A stretch of DNA of 64,000 nucleotides from Caulobacter sp. FWC26 (GTDB taxonomy: Bacteria; Pseudomonadota; Alphaproteobacteria; Caulobacterales; Caulobacteraceae): assembly GCF_002742645.2 (NCBI RefSeq), contig NZ_CP033875.1, positions 496,001 through 560,000 on the forward strand. Reading direction: 5' to 3'. The notes beneath the pieces were generated by a model, which saw only the letters and a list, made by a program, of their open reading frames with translations, searched no databases and was not told the DNA's origin. The position numbers and the translations under genes are program-made. Positions 52,521 through 62,925 of the stretch are shown in pieces. Position 1 is the first letter of the stretch, and each line of letters begins with the position of its first letter.

Positions 52521-54548
52521 GTGACGCCCACCAAGCTTCTGATCGGACAGATCCTCGCGGTCTTCGCGGTGATGATCTTGGGGGTCTGGGCCGCGACACA
52601 GTGGGCGGCCGCTATGCTGGCCTATCAGCCTCAGTTGGGCGCGCCGTGGCTGATGCTCGCCGGTCAGCCGATCTATCCGCCGTGGCGCCTGTTCGACTGG
52701 TGGTTCCATTATGAGGCTTATGCACCGGCCGTCTTCGATAAGGCCGGACTGCTGGCCGGGGCCAGCGGCTTTCTCGGCTGCGCGGCGGCCATCATCGGTT
52801 CTCTCTGGCGCGCCCGGCAATCGGCCCTGGCGACGACCTACGGCTCATCGCGCTGGGCGCTTCGTCGCGAAGTCGAGAGGGCCGGCCTCTTGGGCGACGC
52901 CGGGGTCTTCCTGGGGCGGCTCGATCAGCGCTATCTCCGCCACGACGGTCCCGAACATGTCATGGCCTTCGCCCCGACCCGCTCGGGCAAGGGTGTCGGC
53001 CTGGTCGTGCCGACCTTGCTGTCCTGGCAGGGCAGCGCCGTCGTCCATGACATCAAGGGCGAGAACTGGACCCTGACGGCCGGCTGGCGCGCCAAGTTCT
53101 CCCACTGCCTGTTGTTCAATCCAACCGACCCGCGCTCGGCCCGCTATAATCCACTGCTGGAGGTGCGCAAGGGACCCAACGAGGTCCGCGACGTCCAGAA
53201 CATCGCCGACGTCTTGGTCGATCCGGAAGGTGCGCTCGAGCGCCGGTCGCACTGGGAAAAAACCAGCCACAGCCTGCTGGTCGGCGCGATCCTCCACGTT
53301 CTCTACGCTGAGGAGGACAAGACCCTCGCACGGGTCGCCACCTTCCTCTCCGATCCCCAGCGTTCGTTCGCCCACACCCTGCGACGGATGATGGCCACCA
53401 ACCACCTGGGTTCGACCAAGGCGCCCAAGGTCCATCCCGTGGTGGCCAGCGCGGCCCGGGAGGTCCTGAACAAGTCGGAAAATGAACGCAGCGGCGTACT
53501 CTCCACGGCGATGTCGTTCCTGGGTCTCTACCGTGACCCCACTGTCGCCGCCGTCACCGCCGCCTGCGACTGGCGCATCGCCGACCTCGTCGACGCGCCG
53601 GTCCCCGTCACGCTCTATCTGGTCATTCCGCCCTCGGACATCAGCCGCACCAAACCCTTAGTGCGCCTGGTGCTCAACCAGATTGGCCGGCGGCTCACCG
53701 AACGGCTCGAAGGCGATCCTGGCAAGCAGCGCAAGCATCAGCTCCTGATGATGCTTGACGAGTTCCCGGCGCTCGGTCGCCTGGACTTTTTCGAGACCGC
53801 TTTGGCCTTCATGGCTGGCTACGGCATCCGCGCCTATCTGATCGCCCAATCCCTCAATCAGATCTCCAAGGCCTATGGCGAAAACAACGCCATCCTGGAC
53901 AATTGCCATGTCCGGATCGCGTTCTCCTCGAACGATGAGCGGACCGCCAAGCGGATTTCGGACGCCCTCGGCACGGCCACGGAACTGCGCGCCCAGCGCA
54001 ACTACGCCGGCCATCGGCTCTCCCCCTGGCTCAGCCACGTCATGGTCAGCCGCCAGGAGACGGCCCGACCATTACTGACGCCCGGCGAGGTCATGCAGCT
54101 GCCGCCGGCCGACGCCCTGGTGCTCGTCTCTGGCCTCGCGCCGATCCGCGCCAAGAAGCTGCGCTACTACGAGGATCGCAACTTCACCCGCCGGCTCGCC
54201 GATCCGCCGCTGTTGGCCGACGGCGGCTATCGGGATCGCCCGCCGGCCCGGCCCAACGACTGGGGTGGCCAGGTTCGCGGTCCGCACGCCGGCCTCGCCG
54301 CCGCCGTCGACGAAGACGCGCGCGCCGATGAAGACGGGGGTCTGCAGCAGCAACGCCATCCAGGCCTGTTCGACGAACAGACGGTCCGCACGGTCGAGAC
54401 GCCCGATGCGGGTCTGGGACTGGGCGAGGACGAAGGCGACGGGGTCGCCGACCGTCAGGCCCTGGCTCGGGCCGCCAGCCAGCCCGTGACGCGGGCCCAC
54501 GCCATGAACGAGGGGGCCGGTCGGCAAGACCTGCTCCCCGATTTCTGA
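52521..54548 (+). CDS. traG: TraG/VirD4-type coupling protein
   Basis: Inner-membrane ATPase of 675 residues joining the relaxosome to the secretion channel. Two N-terminal membrane segments (about 5-27 and 75-95), Walker A 'FAPTRSGKGVGLVVPTLL' near 151, Walker B 'LLMMLDEFPALGRLDFFETA' near 408, and 'FSSNDERTAKRISDALGTAT' typical of TraG. GTG 52521 is preferred over GTG 52476 because GGGAGG lies 6 bp upstream and family members begin near 'TPTKLLIGQIL'. The C-terminal 90 residues are acidic and poorly conserved. Confidence 0.9.
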   Translation: MTPTKLLIGQILAVFAVMILGVWAATQWAAAMLAYQPQLGAPWLMLAGQPIYPPWRLFDWWFHYEAYAPAVFDKAGLLAGASGFLGCAAAIIGSLWRARQSALATTYGSSRWALRREVERAGLLGDAGVFLGRLDQRYLRHDGPEHVMAFAPTRSGKGVGLVVPTLLSWQGSAVVHDIKGENWTLTAGWRAKFSHCLLFNPTDPRSARYNPLLEVRKGPNEVRDVQNIADVLVDPEGALERRSHWEKTSHSLLVGAILHVLYAEEDKTLARVATFLSDPQRSFAHTLRRMMATNHLGSTKAPKVHPVVASAAREVLNKSENERSGVLSTAMSFLGLYRDPTVAAVTAACDWRIADLVDAPVPVTLYLVIPPSDISRTKPLVRLVLNQIGRRLTERLEGDPGKQRKHQLLMMLDEFPALGRLDFFETALAFMAGYGIRAYLIAQSLNQISKAYGENNAILDNCHVRIAFSSNDERTAKRISDALGTATELRAQRNYAGHRLSPWLSHVMVSRQETARPLLTPGEVMQLPPADALVLVSGLAPIRAKKLRYYEDRNFTRRLADPPLLADGGYRDRPPARPNDWGGQVRGPHAGLAAAVDEDARADEDGGLQQQRHPGLFDEQTVRTVETPDAGLGLGEDEGDGVADRQALARAASQPVTRAHAMNEGAGRQDLLPDF

Positions 54549-54560
54549 GGGGCGCTGAAG

Positions 54561-54959
54561 ATGAAGCCTCGCCATCAGATCTATCTCGACGAGCGCCTGA
54601 CCGAAGCCCTGGATCGGCTCGGCGGTAGGTCCGGCACGTCCAAGTCGGCCATCGTCGCCGACGCGCTGCGGGCCTTCCTGGAGCGTCGCGCGGCCGGCGA
54701 GCTCGACGAGCTCCTGAAGATCCGCCTGGATCGGGTCAGCCGGGCCCTCAACCGCGTCGAGCGCAATCAGAAGATCCTGATGGAGAGCTTGGCGCTGTTC
54801 GTGCGCTACCAGCTCACGATCACCGCGCCCCTGCCGGAGGCCGACCGCGCGGGCCAGGCCCTGGGACGCGAGCGTTTCCAGCGCTTCGTCGACCAGGTGG
54901 GCCGCCAGCTGGCTAGCGGCCGCGCGACCTTCGCCGATCCCGACGAGGCCGCGTCATGA
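54561..54959 (+). CDS. Ribbon-helix-helix (CopG-like) protein
   Basis: Protein of 132 residues. N-terminal ribbon-helix-helix: 'MKPRHQIYLDERLTEALDRL' then 'SGTSKSAIVADALRAFLERR'; the rest is helical and may oligomerise. It sits between traG and trbB, as CopG-like genes usually do in Trb clusters, and overlaps the trbB ATG (ATGA). Probably regulates the transfer operon or assists the relaxosome. Confidence 0.83.
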   Translation: MKPRHQIYLDERLTEALDRLGGRSGTSKSAIVADALRAFLERRAAGELDELLKIRLDRVSRALNRVERNQKILMESLALFVRYQLTITAPLPEADRAGQALGRERFQRFVDQVGRQLASGRATFADPDEAAS

Positions 54960-55963
54960 CTGTCGCGCGCGCTGAAACTGCGGAGCGTCGCCGGACCATG
55001 CTGCGCACGGCCATGGGCGCGCAGATCGCGGCGGCCTTGGCCGACGCCGCCGTCGTCGAGGTGATGGTCAATCCCGACGGCCGGCTGTGGCTGGACCAGC
55101 TTGGAGCGGGCCGCATCGACACTGGCGTTGTTATGTCGCCGGCTGACGTCGAGCGGATCATTCGGCTCGTCGCCAGCCACGTGCGGACGGAGGCCCATGC
55201 CGAGGCGCCGATCGTCAGCGGCGAATTGCCACCGCGCGACGGCGCCATGGTCGGGGAGCGGTTTGAAGGCGTCTTACCGCCCGTGGCCCGGGCGCCGTTC
55301 TTCTCTATCCGCAAGCCAGCCGGCCGCATTCACACCTTGGACGACTACATCACCAGCGGGGTGATGGCGCCGGTGCAGGTGGAGACCCTGCGAGACGCCG
55401 TCGCGCAGCGTCTCAACATCCTGATCGTCGGGGCGACTTCTGCCGGCAAGACCACCTTGGCCAACGCGCTGCTGGCCGAGATCGCCAAATCGGGCGAGCG
55501 CGTCATCGTCCTGCAGGATATCCTTGAGCTGCAATGCGCGGCGCCTGACACCGCCTCGCTGCGCACCATCCCAGGCTCGGTCACTATGGCCGACCTGGTC
55601 CGCTCGACCTTGCGGCTGCGGCCAGACCGCATTGTCGTTGGCGAAGTGCGCGGCGGCGAGGCGCTCGATCTCCTCAAGGCCTGGAACACCGGCCACCCGG
55701 GCGGGCTGTCGACCATCCACGCCAACTCCGCACGCTCGGCCCTCTACCGCCTCGAACAGCTGGTCCAGGAGGTGGTGGTTTCCGCGCCCCGCCGGCTGAT
55801 CGCCGAGGCCGTCGACATCATCGTCTTTATTCGGGGCCGGGGAACCGGCCGCCGTGTCGAGACCGTCGCCCGGGTCACCGGCCTCGACTCTTCTGGCGAG
55901 TATGTCCTCGCCGACCTCGACCCTCCACAGCTGAAACGCTTCAGACAGGGACAACCCCAATGA
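54956..55963 (+). CDS. trbB: TrbB, VirB11-type secretion ATPase
   Basis: Cytoplasmic hexameric ATPase of 335 residues powering pilus and channel assembly. Walker A 'LIVGATSAGKTTLANALLAE' near 157, Asp box 'VIVLQDILELQC', Walker B region 'RPDRIVVGEVRGGEALDLLK' and His box 'TGHPGGLSTIHANSA' are all intact. It overlaps trbC by 4 nt (ATGA). Confidence 0.92.
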   Translation: MTVARAETAERRRTMLRTAMGAQIAAALADAAVVEVMVNPDGRLWLDQLGAGRIDTGVVMSPADVERIIRLVASHVRTEAHAEAPIVSGELPPRDGAMVGERFEGVLPPVARAPFFSIRKPAGRIHTLDDYITSGVMAPVQVETLRDAVAQRLNILIVGATSAGKTTLANALLAEIAKSGERVIVLQDILELQCAAPDTASLRTIPGSVTMADLVRSTLRLRPDRIVVGEVRGGEALDLLKAWNTGHPGGLSTIHANSARSALYRLEQLVQEVVVSAPRRLIAEAVDIIVFIRGRGTGRRVETVARVTGLDSSGEYVLADLDPPQLKRFRQGQPQ

Positions 55964-56307
55964 CGCACCTCGTCTCCAAGACCCGGGCGAGCGCCGCTCC
56001 GCGCCCGCTCCGCCACCTGGCCACCGCCATCCTGACGCTGCTGCTCGCTGCGCAGGCCCAGGCCGCCGGCTCCGGCATGCCCTGGGAAGAACCCCTGCAG
56101 CAGGTCCTGGAGTCGGTCGAAGGGCCGGTCGCCAAGATCGTCGCGGTGCTGGTGATCATCACCACGGGCCTGGCGCTCGCGTTCGGCGAGACCTCGGGCG
56201 GCTTCCGCAAGCTGATCCAGATCGTGTTTGGCCTGTCGATCGCCTTCGCCGCGTCGAGCTTCTTCCTGACCTTCTTCTCGTTCGGCGGAGGCGCGTTGAT
56301 TGCATGA
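55960..56307 (+). CDS. trbC: TrbC, pilin precursor (VirB2-like)
   Basis: Protein of 115 residues with a signal peptide (ends near 'AAQAQAAGSG') and two hydrophobic segments (about 50-72 and 85-110). The basic N-terminus and overall size match TrbC pilins, which TraF matures. Overlaps trbD by 4 nt. Confidence 0.87.
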   Translation: MTHLVSKTRASAAPRPLRHLATAILTLLLAAQAQAAGSGMPWEEPLQQVLESVEGPVAKIVAVLVIITTGLALAFGETSGGFRKLIQIVFGLSIAFAASSFFLTFFSFGGGALIA

Positions 56308-56588
56308 GCGCGCCGGCCACCCCTTCGCACGGCGAAACCCCGGGTTTTGAGGTTCCGCTCCATCGCTCGCTGACCACGCCGATCCTGCTTGGCGGCGCGC
56401 CACGGTCCATCGCCATCCTCAACGGCACGCTCGCCGCGGCGCTGGGCCTTGGTCTCCAGCAGTGGATCGCAGGCCTTGTGATCTGGCTGATCGGGCACAG
56501 CCTGGCGGTGTTCGCCGCCAAGCGCGATCCTGACTTTGCTCCGGTCCTCACCCGTCATCTTCGTCAGAAGGGGTGGCTGGCATGCTGA
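56304..56588 (+). CDS. trbD: TrbD, VirB3-like inner-membrane protein
   Basis: Protein of 94 residues: 'FEVPLHRSLTTPILLGGAPR' is the conserved N-terminal region, followed by a hydrophobic pair (about 45-78). Overlaps trbE by 7 nt. Confidence 0.87.
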   Translation: MSAPATPSHGETPGFEVPLHRSLTTPILLGGAPRSIAILNGTLAAALGLGLQQWIAGLVIWLIGHSLAVFAAKRDPDFAPVLTRHLRQKGWLAC

Positions 56589-59023
56589 ACCTGCGCGAGT
56601 ACCGCAACCGCGCCGATCGCCTGGCCGATCATCTCCCGTGGGCGGCCCTGGTCGCTCCCGGCGTGGTGCTGAACAAGGACGGCGGCTTCCAGCGCACCTT
56701 CCACTTTCGCGGACCCGATCTTGAAAGTGCGACCGAGGCCGAACTGGTGTCGGTCTGCGCCCGCGCCAACAACGCCTTGCGGCGGCTCGGCTCCGGTTGG
56801 GCATTGTTCTTCGACGCCGAACGTATCCCCGCCCTCGGCTATCCCGACGGCGTCTTTCCCGACGCGGCCTCGTGGCTGGTCGACGAAGAGCGCCGCGCGC
56901 AGTTCGACGGCCGGCGCGACGAGCACTTCGAAAGCCGCTGTCATCTGACCTTGTTCTTCCTGCCGCCCGCCGATCAGGTCAGCCGCGCCGAGCGCGCTCT
57001 GATCGAGCCGTCGGGTCCGGTACAAGGCCGCGATTGGCGTCAGGAGCTTGCGGCCTTCGTCGCCGCCAGCGACCGCGTTCTCGATCTCCTGGCCGGCTTC
57101 ATGCCGCAGGTCCGCGCCCTCGACGACGCCGAGACCCTGACCTACCTGCACGGAACGATCTCCTGCCGCCACCACCCCGTCGCCGTGCCGCAGACGCCGA
57201 TCTACCTCGACGCCCTGCTGGCCGACACGCCGCTGACCGGAGGCATAGAGCCGCGGCTGGGCGATCAGCATCTTCGAACCCTGACAATCCTGGGTTTCCC
57301 GAATGCGACGCGCCCGGGGCTGCTCGACGCGCTGAACCATCAGGCCCTCGCCTACCGGTGGTCGACCCGGTTCATCTGCCTGGACAAGCCCGACGCCACC
57401 AAGGCGCTGACCCGCATTCGCCGCCTATGGTTCAACAAGCGCAAATCCGTCGTCCAGATCCTGCGCGAGGTGATCAGCAACGAGCCGGTCCCCCTGACCG
57501 ACAGCGACGCCGACAACAAGCTCGCCGACGCCGATCTCGCGCTCCAGGCCCTGGGCGGCGACCATGTCGCCTTCGGCTATCTGACCACCACCATCACCGT
57601 CGCCGACGCCGACCGCGCGCTGGCCGACGAGAAGGTCCGGCTGGTCGAGCGGATCGTCAACGGACTGGGCTTCACCTGCATCCGCGAGCAGGTCAACGCC
57701 GTCGAAGCCTGGCTGGGCTCACTGCCCGGTCACGTCTACGCCAATGTCCGCCAGCCCTTGGTTCACACCCTGAACCTGGCTCATCTGATGCCCCTGTCGT
57801 CGGTGTGGGCGGGGCAGGAGGCCAACGCCCATCTTGGCGGGCCGCCGACCTTCCATGCCCTGACCAGCGGCGCGACGCCGTTCCGGTTCTCGACGCACAT
57901 CGAAGACGTTGGCCACATGCTGGTGGTCGGCCCGACCGGCGCGGGCAAGTCCGTGTTGTTGGCGCTGCTGGCCCTCCAATTCCGGCGCTATCGCGGCGCT
58001 CAGGTTTACATCTTTGACAAGCGGTTCTCGGCGAGGGCCGTGACCCTGGCGATGGGTGGCCAGCACTACGGCCTCTCGAGCGACAGCGGGCTGGCTTTCC
58101 AACCCCTGGCCGACATCGACCGTCCTGGCGTCCGCGCCTGGGCCAGCGCGTGGCTGGGCGATCTCCTGGTCGGCGAGAACATCGCGCTGACCCCTGAGAT
58201 CAAAGAGGCCTTGTGGTCGGCATTGACCAGTCTGGCCGGCGCCCCTCGGGAAGAACGCACCCTGACCGGCCTTTCGATGCTCCTTCAGTCCAATCGGCTG
58301 AAGGCGGCCTTGGCGCCTTACACCCTGGATGGCCCTTTCGGCCGCCTGCTGGACGCGGCCGAGGACGGCCTGGCGGTTGGCGACGTGCTCTGCTTCGAGA
58401 CCGAGGCTTTGGTCGCCACCTCGTCGGTCGTCGGCCCTGTGCTGACCTATCTCTTCCATCGACTGGAGACGCGGTTCGACGGCCGGCCGACCCTGCTGGT
58501 GCTCGACGAGGCCTGGAAGTTCCTCGACGAGCCGCTGTTCGCCGCGCGGATCCGCGAATGGCTCAAGGAGCTGCGCAAACGCAATGTCAGCGTGGTGTTC
58601 GCCACCCAGTCGCTGGCCGACATTGAGGGCTCTTCGATCGCGCCGGCCATGATCGACGGCTGCGCCCAGCGGGTCTTTCTGGCCAACGACCGGGCCGCCG
58701 AACCGCTGTCGCGCGCCATCTATCAGGGCTTTGGCCTCAATGATCGCCAGATCGAGCTGATCGCTAGGGCCACGCCCAAGCGCCACTACTATCTGCAATC
58801 GCGGCTGGGAAACCGGTTGTTCGAGCTGGGGCTTGGCCCGATCGCCCTGGCGCTCTGCGGGGCGTCCGATCCTGCGAGCCAGACCCTCATCGACAAGGTC
58901 CTGGAAGACCACGGCGAGGCCGGCTTTGCGGCCGGCTTCCTCTCCGCGCGGGGCCTGGATTGGGCCGCGCGCCTGGCCGCCGCCTTCGACACCCCCCCAA
59001 CCGAAATGGAGCCCACGCCATGA
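56582..59023 (+). CDS. trbE: TrbE, VirB4-type ATPase
   Basis: Large ATPase of 813 residues at the base of the channel. 'MLNLREYRNRADRLADHLPW' is the family N-terminus; CagE/TrbE region follows; Walker A 'MLVVGPTGAGKSVLLALLAL' near 446 and Walker B 'TLLVLDEAWKFLDEPLFAAR' near 637 are intact, with 'FATQSLADIEGSSIAPAMID' after. ATG 56582 is chosen over GTG 56573 because it overlaps the trbD stop as in other gene pairs here. Overlaps trbJ by 4 nt. Confidence 0.92.
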   Translation: MLNLREYRNRADRLADHLPWAALVAPGVVLNKDGGFQRTFHFRGPDLESATEAELVSVCARANNALRRLGSGWALFFDAERIPALGYPDGVFPDAASWLVDEERRAQFDGRRDEHFESRCHLTLFFLPPADQVSRAERALIEPSGPVQGRDWRQELAAFVAASDRVLDLLAGFMPQVRALDDAETLTYLHGTISCRHHPVAVPQTPIYLDALLADTPLTGGIEPRLGDQHLRTLTILGFPNATRPGLLDALNHQALAYRWSTRFICLDKPDATKALTRIRRLWFNKRKSVVQILREVISNEPVPLTDSDADNKLADADLALQALGGDHVAFGYLTTTITVADADRALADEKVRLVERIVNGLGFTCIREQVNAVEAWLGSLPGHVYANVRQPLVHTLNLAHLMPLSSVWAGQEANAHLGGPPTFHALTSGATPFRFSTHIEDVGHMLVVGPTGAGKSVLLALLALQFRRYRGAQVYIFDKRFSARAVTLAMGGQHYGLSSDSGLAFQPLADIDRPGVRAWASAWLGDLLVGENIALTPEIKEALWSALTSLAGAPREERTLTGLSMLLQSNRLKAALAPYTLDGPFGRLLDAAEDGLAVGDVLCFETEALVATSSVVGPVLTYLFHRLETRFDGRPTLLVLDEAWKFLDEPLFAARIREWLKELRKRNVSVVFATQSLADIEGSSIAPAMIDGCAQRVFLANDRAAEPLSRAIYQGFGLNDRQIELIARATPKRHYYLQSRLGNRLFELGLGPIALALCGASDPASQTLIDKVLEDHGEAGFAAGFLSARGLDWAARLAAAFDTPPTEMEPTP

Positions 59024-59763
59024 CCCGGCGCAAACCCGCACGTCCCTTTATCTCCGCCCTGGTCGCCGCGAGCCTGGCGCTTGCGCCCATCCCAGGCCTC
59101 GTCACGCCGGCTGCGGCGCAGTTCACCGTGTTTGACCCGACCAACTACGCCCAGAACCTGCTGACGGCCGCGCGATCGCTGCAGCAGGTCAACAACCAGA
59201 TCAGCTCGCTGCAGAATGAGCTCGTCATGTTGCAGAACATGGCGCGGAACTTAAAGTCGCTCGACTACACCGCGCTCGCGCCGATCAAGGAGGCGCTTTC
59301 CCAGGTCGACGCCCTGATGGGCGAGGCCAAGGGCATGGCCTTCACGGTAGCCTCGACCGAAGCAATCCTGAAAGACGCCTACCGGGCGGACCTCGATCCG
59401 AGCGCGACGACCAGCCAGCTTCTGGCCCGCGCCCGCGCCCAGGCGACCGCGGCGATGGATGGCTACCGGCAGACCCTGAAGGTCCAGGCCAAGGTGGTCG
59501 AGAACGTCCAGGCGGACGCCGGCCTGATCGATCAGCTCATCCAGCGCAGTCAGGGTGCGGCTGGGTCGCTTGAGGCCCAACAGGCGGCCAATCAGCTGCA
59601 GGCCCTGGCCATCAAGCAGGATCAGCAGATTCAGACCTTGATGGCGGCGCAGTACCGGGCCCAGGCGCTGGAGAGCGCCCGCCAGGCCCAAGTGCTGGAA
59701 GCCGGCAAACTCGCCGCCCGCCGCTTCGTCGGCGAGGCCCCCGCCTACACCTCCAGGCCCTAG
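59020..59763 (+). CDS. trbJ: TrbJ, VirB5-like periplasmic protein
   Basis: Exported protein of 247 residues: signal peptide cleaved near residue 34 ('LVTPAAAQFTVFDPTNYAQN'), then long helical coiled-coil-prone segments rich in Gln and Ala. VirB5/TrbJ proteins are minor pilus-tip or entry-exclusion-linked components. The upstream in-frame extension inside trbE is rejected. No trbK gene follows; only 40 bp separate it from trbL. Confidence 0.87.
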   Translation: MTRRKPARPFISALVAASLALAPIPGLVTPAAAQFTVFDPTNYAQNLLTAARSLQQVNNQISSLQNELVMLQNMARNLKSLDYTALAPIKEALSQVDALMGEAKGMAFTVASTEAILKDAYRADLDPSATTSQLLARARAQATAAMDGYRQTLKVQAKVVENVQADAGLIDQLIQRSQGAAGSLEAQQAANQLQALAIKQDQQIQTLMAAQYRAQALESARQAQVLEAGKLAARRFVGEAPAYTSRP

Positions 59764-59803
59764 CCGTCGCCCTAGCGACGCGCTTAATGGAAAGGCTGCC
59801 GCC

Positions 59804-61168
59804 GTGGACCCCGCGCCGGACCTCAACATCATCGACCGCATGCTGGCGGCGTTCGTCACCTACATCGACAGCGGCTTTGGCGCGCTGGGGCCCGATGTGG
59901 GTTTCCTGACCACAACCCTGATCGCCATCGATGTGACCATGGCGGGCCTGTGGTGGGCGCTCGAGGGCGATGATAATGTACTGGGCCGCCTGATCAAGAA
60001 GGTGCTCTATGTCGGCGCCTTCGCCTTCATCCTGAACAACTTCAAGACGCTCAGCGAGATCATCTTCCGATCGTTCGCCGGCCTTGGCCTGACCGCCGGC
60101 GGGGGCGGCGTCACGGCGGAGGACCTGCTGCGGCCAGGACGACTGGCCAGCGTCGGGTTCACGGCCGCTCATCCGTTGATCCGCAAAGCCAGCGAGCTGA
60201 CCGGCTGGCCCGAGATCGTCGTCAACGCCCTGACCGTGGCGCTGCTCGCCCTCGCCTGGGTCTTCGTCGTCCTGGCCTTCTTCATCATGGCCATCCAGCT
60301 CTTCGTCACCGTGCTGGAATTCAAGCTGACGAGCCTGGCCGGCTTTGTGCTCGTGCCGTTCGCCTTCTGGAACAAGACCAGCTTTCTGGCCGAACGCGTG
60401 CTCGGCAACGTCATCTCCAGCGGCGTGAAGGTCATGGTGCTGGCGGTGATCGTCGGCATCGGCGAGGGGTTCTTCGACGCGTTTGTCGCCACCCTGGGTC
60501 CCGACCCCGATCTTGGCGACGCCATGACCTTGGTGCTGGCCGCCCTGACGTTGGCGGGCCTGTCGATCTTCGGACCGGGTATCGCTTCAGGCCTGGTCTC
60601 TGGGGCGCCGCAGCTGGGCGCCGGCGCGGCGGTCGGGACAGCGGCGGGCGCGGCCATGCTGGTCGGCGGCGGCGCGATGCTCGGCGCCCGCGCCCTTGGC
60701 GCAGCGGGCGCTGGCGGTCTTGCGGCGGTGCGCGCCGGCGCGTCGATGGCCTCGGGCGCCAGCGCCGCCTACAACCTTCGCCAGGCGACTTCCGGCGCCA
60801 CAGGCGCGGCAGGCGTGGCGTCCGGTCTGAGCGGCGTTGCGCGCGCCGCCGCCGGCGCCGTCGCCCAGCCCTTCCGCAACATGGCCAGTCGCGCTGAAAC
60901 GTCCTTGGCTTCGAGCGCCCAACAGGGCCGCACGGCGGCTTGGCGGGCCACCGGCGGGACGAGCCCGGTCTCGGCCGGAGCGCCAGACAACACGGCCGCT
61001 GCAGCGGGGTCGGCAGGTCCAGCGTCGCAGGGCGCGCCCGCCTGGGCCGAGCGTCTTCGCGCCGACCAGGCCGCCCATGTGCGCCGCCATGCCGTGCTCC
61101 AGACCATCAAGGACGGCGACCGGCCCGGCGGGTCGGCCAATCCCGACCTCAGCAGCAAGGAGGATTGA
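59804..61168 (+). CDS. trbL: TrbL, VirB6-type channel protein
   Basis: Polytopic inner-membrane protein of 454 residues with about six hydrophobic segments between 30 and 265 ('YVGAFAFILNNFKTLSEIIF', 'TSLAGFVLVPFAFWNKTSFL'). The last 180 residues are rich in Ala and Gly and probably flexible. GTG start at 59804 after a 40-bp gap. Forms the inner-membrane translocation path. Confidence 0.9.
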   Translation: MDPAPDLNIIDRMLAAFVTYIDSGFGALGPDVGFLTTTLIAIDVTMAGLWWALEGDDNVLGRLIKKVLYVGAFAFILNNFKTLSEIIFRSFAGLGLTAGGGGVTAEDLLRPGRLASVGFTAAHPLIRKASELTGWPEIVVNALTVALLALAWVFVVLAFFIMAIQLFVTVLEFKLTSLAGFVLVPFAFWNKTSFLAERVLGNVISSGVKVMVLAVIVGIGEGFFDAFVATLGPDPDLGDAMTLVLAALTLAGLSIFGPGIASGLVSGAPQLGAGAAVGTAAGAAMLVGGGAMLGARALGAAGAGGLAAVRAGASMASGASAAYNLRQATSGATGAAGVASGLSGVARAAAGAVAQPFRNMASRAETSLASSAQQGRTAAWRATGGTSPVSAGAPDNTAAAAGSAGPASQGAPAWAERLRADQAAHVRRHAVLQTIKDGDRPGGSANPDLSSKED

Positions 61169-61171
61169 TCC

Positions 61172-61941
61172 ATGGTCTTCAAGCGAACACCGCAGCGCTA
61201 TGGCCTGACGCCCGACGCGGAAACGCCCTACCAGCGGGCCGGTCAGGCGTGGGACGAGCGGATCGGCTCGGCGCGGGCCCAGGCCCATAGCTGGCGGCTG
61301 TCGTCCTTCGCCGCCCAGGCCTTGGCGCTGGTGCTGGCCGGCGGGCTGATCTGGCTTGCGGGTCAAAGCCGGGTCGAGCCCTACGTCGTCGAGATTGATC
61401 GCCTGGGGGAGCCGCGCGCCATCGGACCGGTCGAGCAGAACTATCAGCCGGACGACACCGTGGTGGCCGCGCAGCTGCGGCGGTTCATCACCGATGTGCG
61501 GTCTCTTTCCACCGACCCGATCATCGTCCGCGAGCGCTGGCTGGACGCCTATGACCTGTCGTCGGCGCGCGGCGATACTTTTTTGGATGCGCACGCGCGG
61601 GCCAACGATCCCCTCACGGCGATCGGCGCCCGCAGCGTCTTGGTGCAGGTCACCAGCGTCGTTCGCGCCTCGCCGACGTCCTTCCAGGTCAAATGGGAGG
61701 AACGCACTTATGAGCGGGGCAGCCTCGCCAAGACCGAGCGCTGGACCGCGATCCTGACCCTCATCCGCCAGAAGCCCAAGACCAAGGCCGAGCTCAACCG
61801 CAATCCCCTGGGCCTTTTCGTCGACGCCGTCGACTGGGCCCAGGAGGCCGACACCCGGCCCGTCGCGCCGCCTTCCGCTCTTCCGCCGCCGGCCGCAGGC
61901 GTCGCAACGCCTGCCGCGCCACTGCAAGGAGATCTTCAGCC

Positions 61942-61945
<4 letters not shown>
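61172..61945 (+). CDS. trbF: TrbF, VirB8-type core protein
   Basis: Bitopic inner-membrane protein of 257 residues: cytoplasmic 1-42, membrane segment about 45-64, periplasmic VirB8-like domain ('PYVVEIDRLGEPRAIGPVEQ', 'LRRFITDVRSLSTDPIIVRE', 'WEERTYERGSLAKTERWTAI'). The Pro/Ala-rich tail is variable. Starts 3 nt after the trbL stop and overlaps trbG by 4 nt. Confidence 0.92.

Positions 61946-62921
<976 letters not shown>

Positions 62922-62925
<4 letters not shown>

Noticed and set aside
57719..59041. 440-codon minus-strand frame opposite trbE
   Set aside because: Antisense to Walker-motif-bearing trbE; no motifs of its own.
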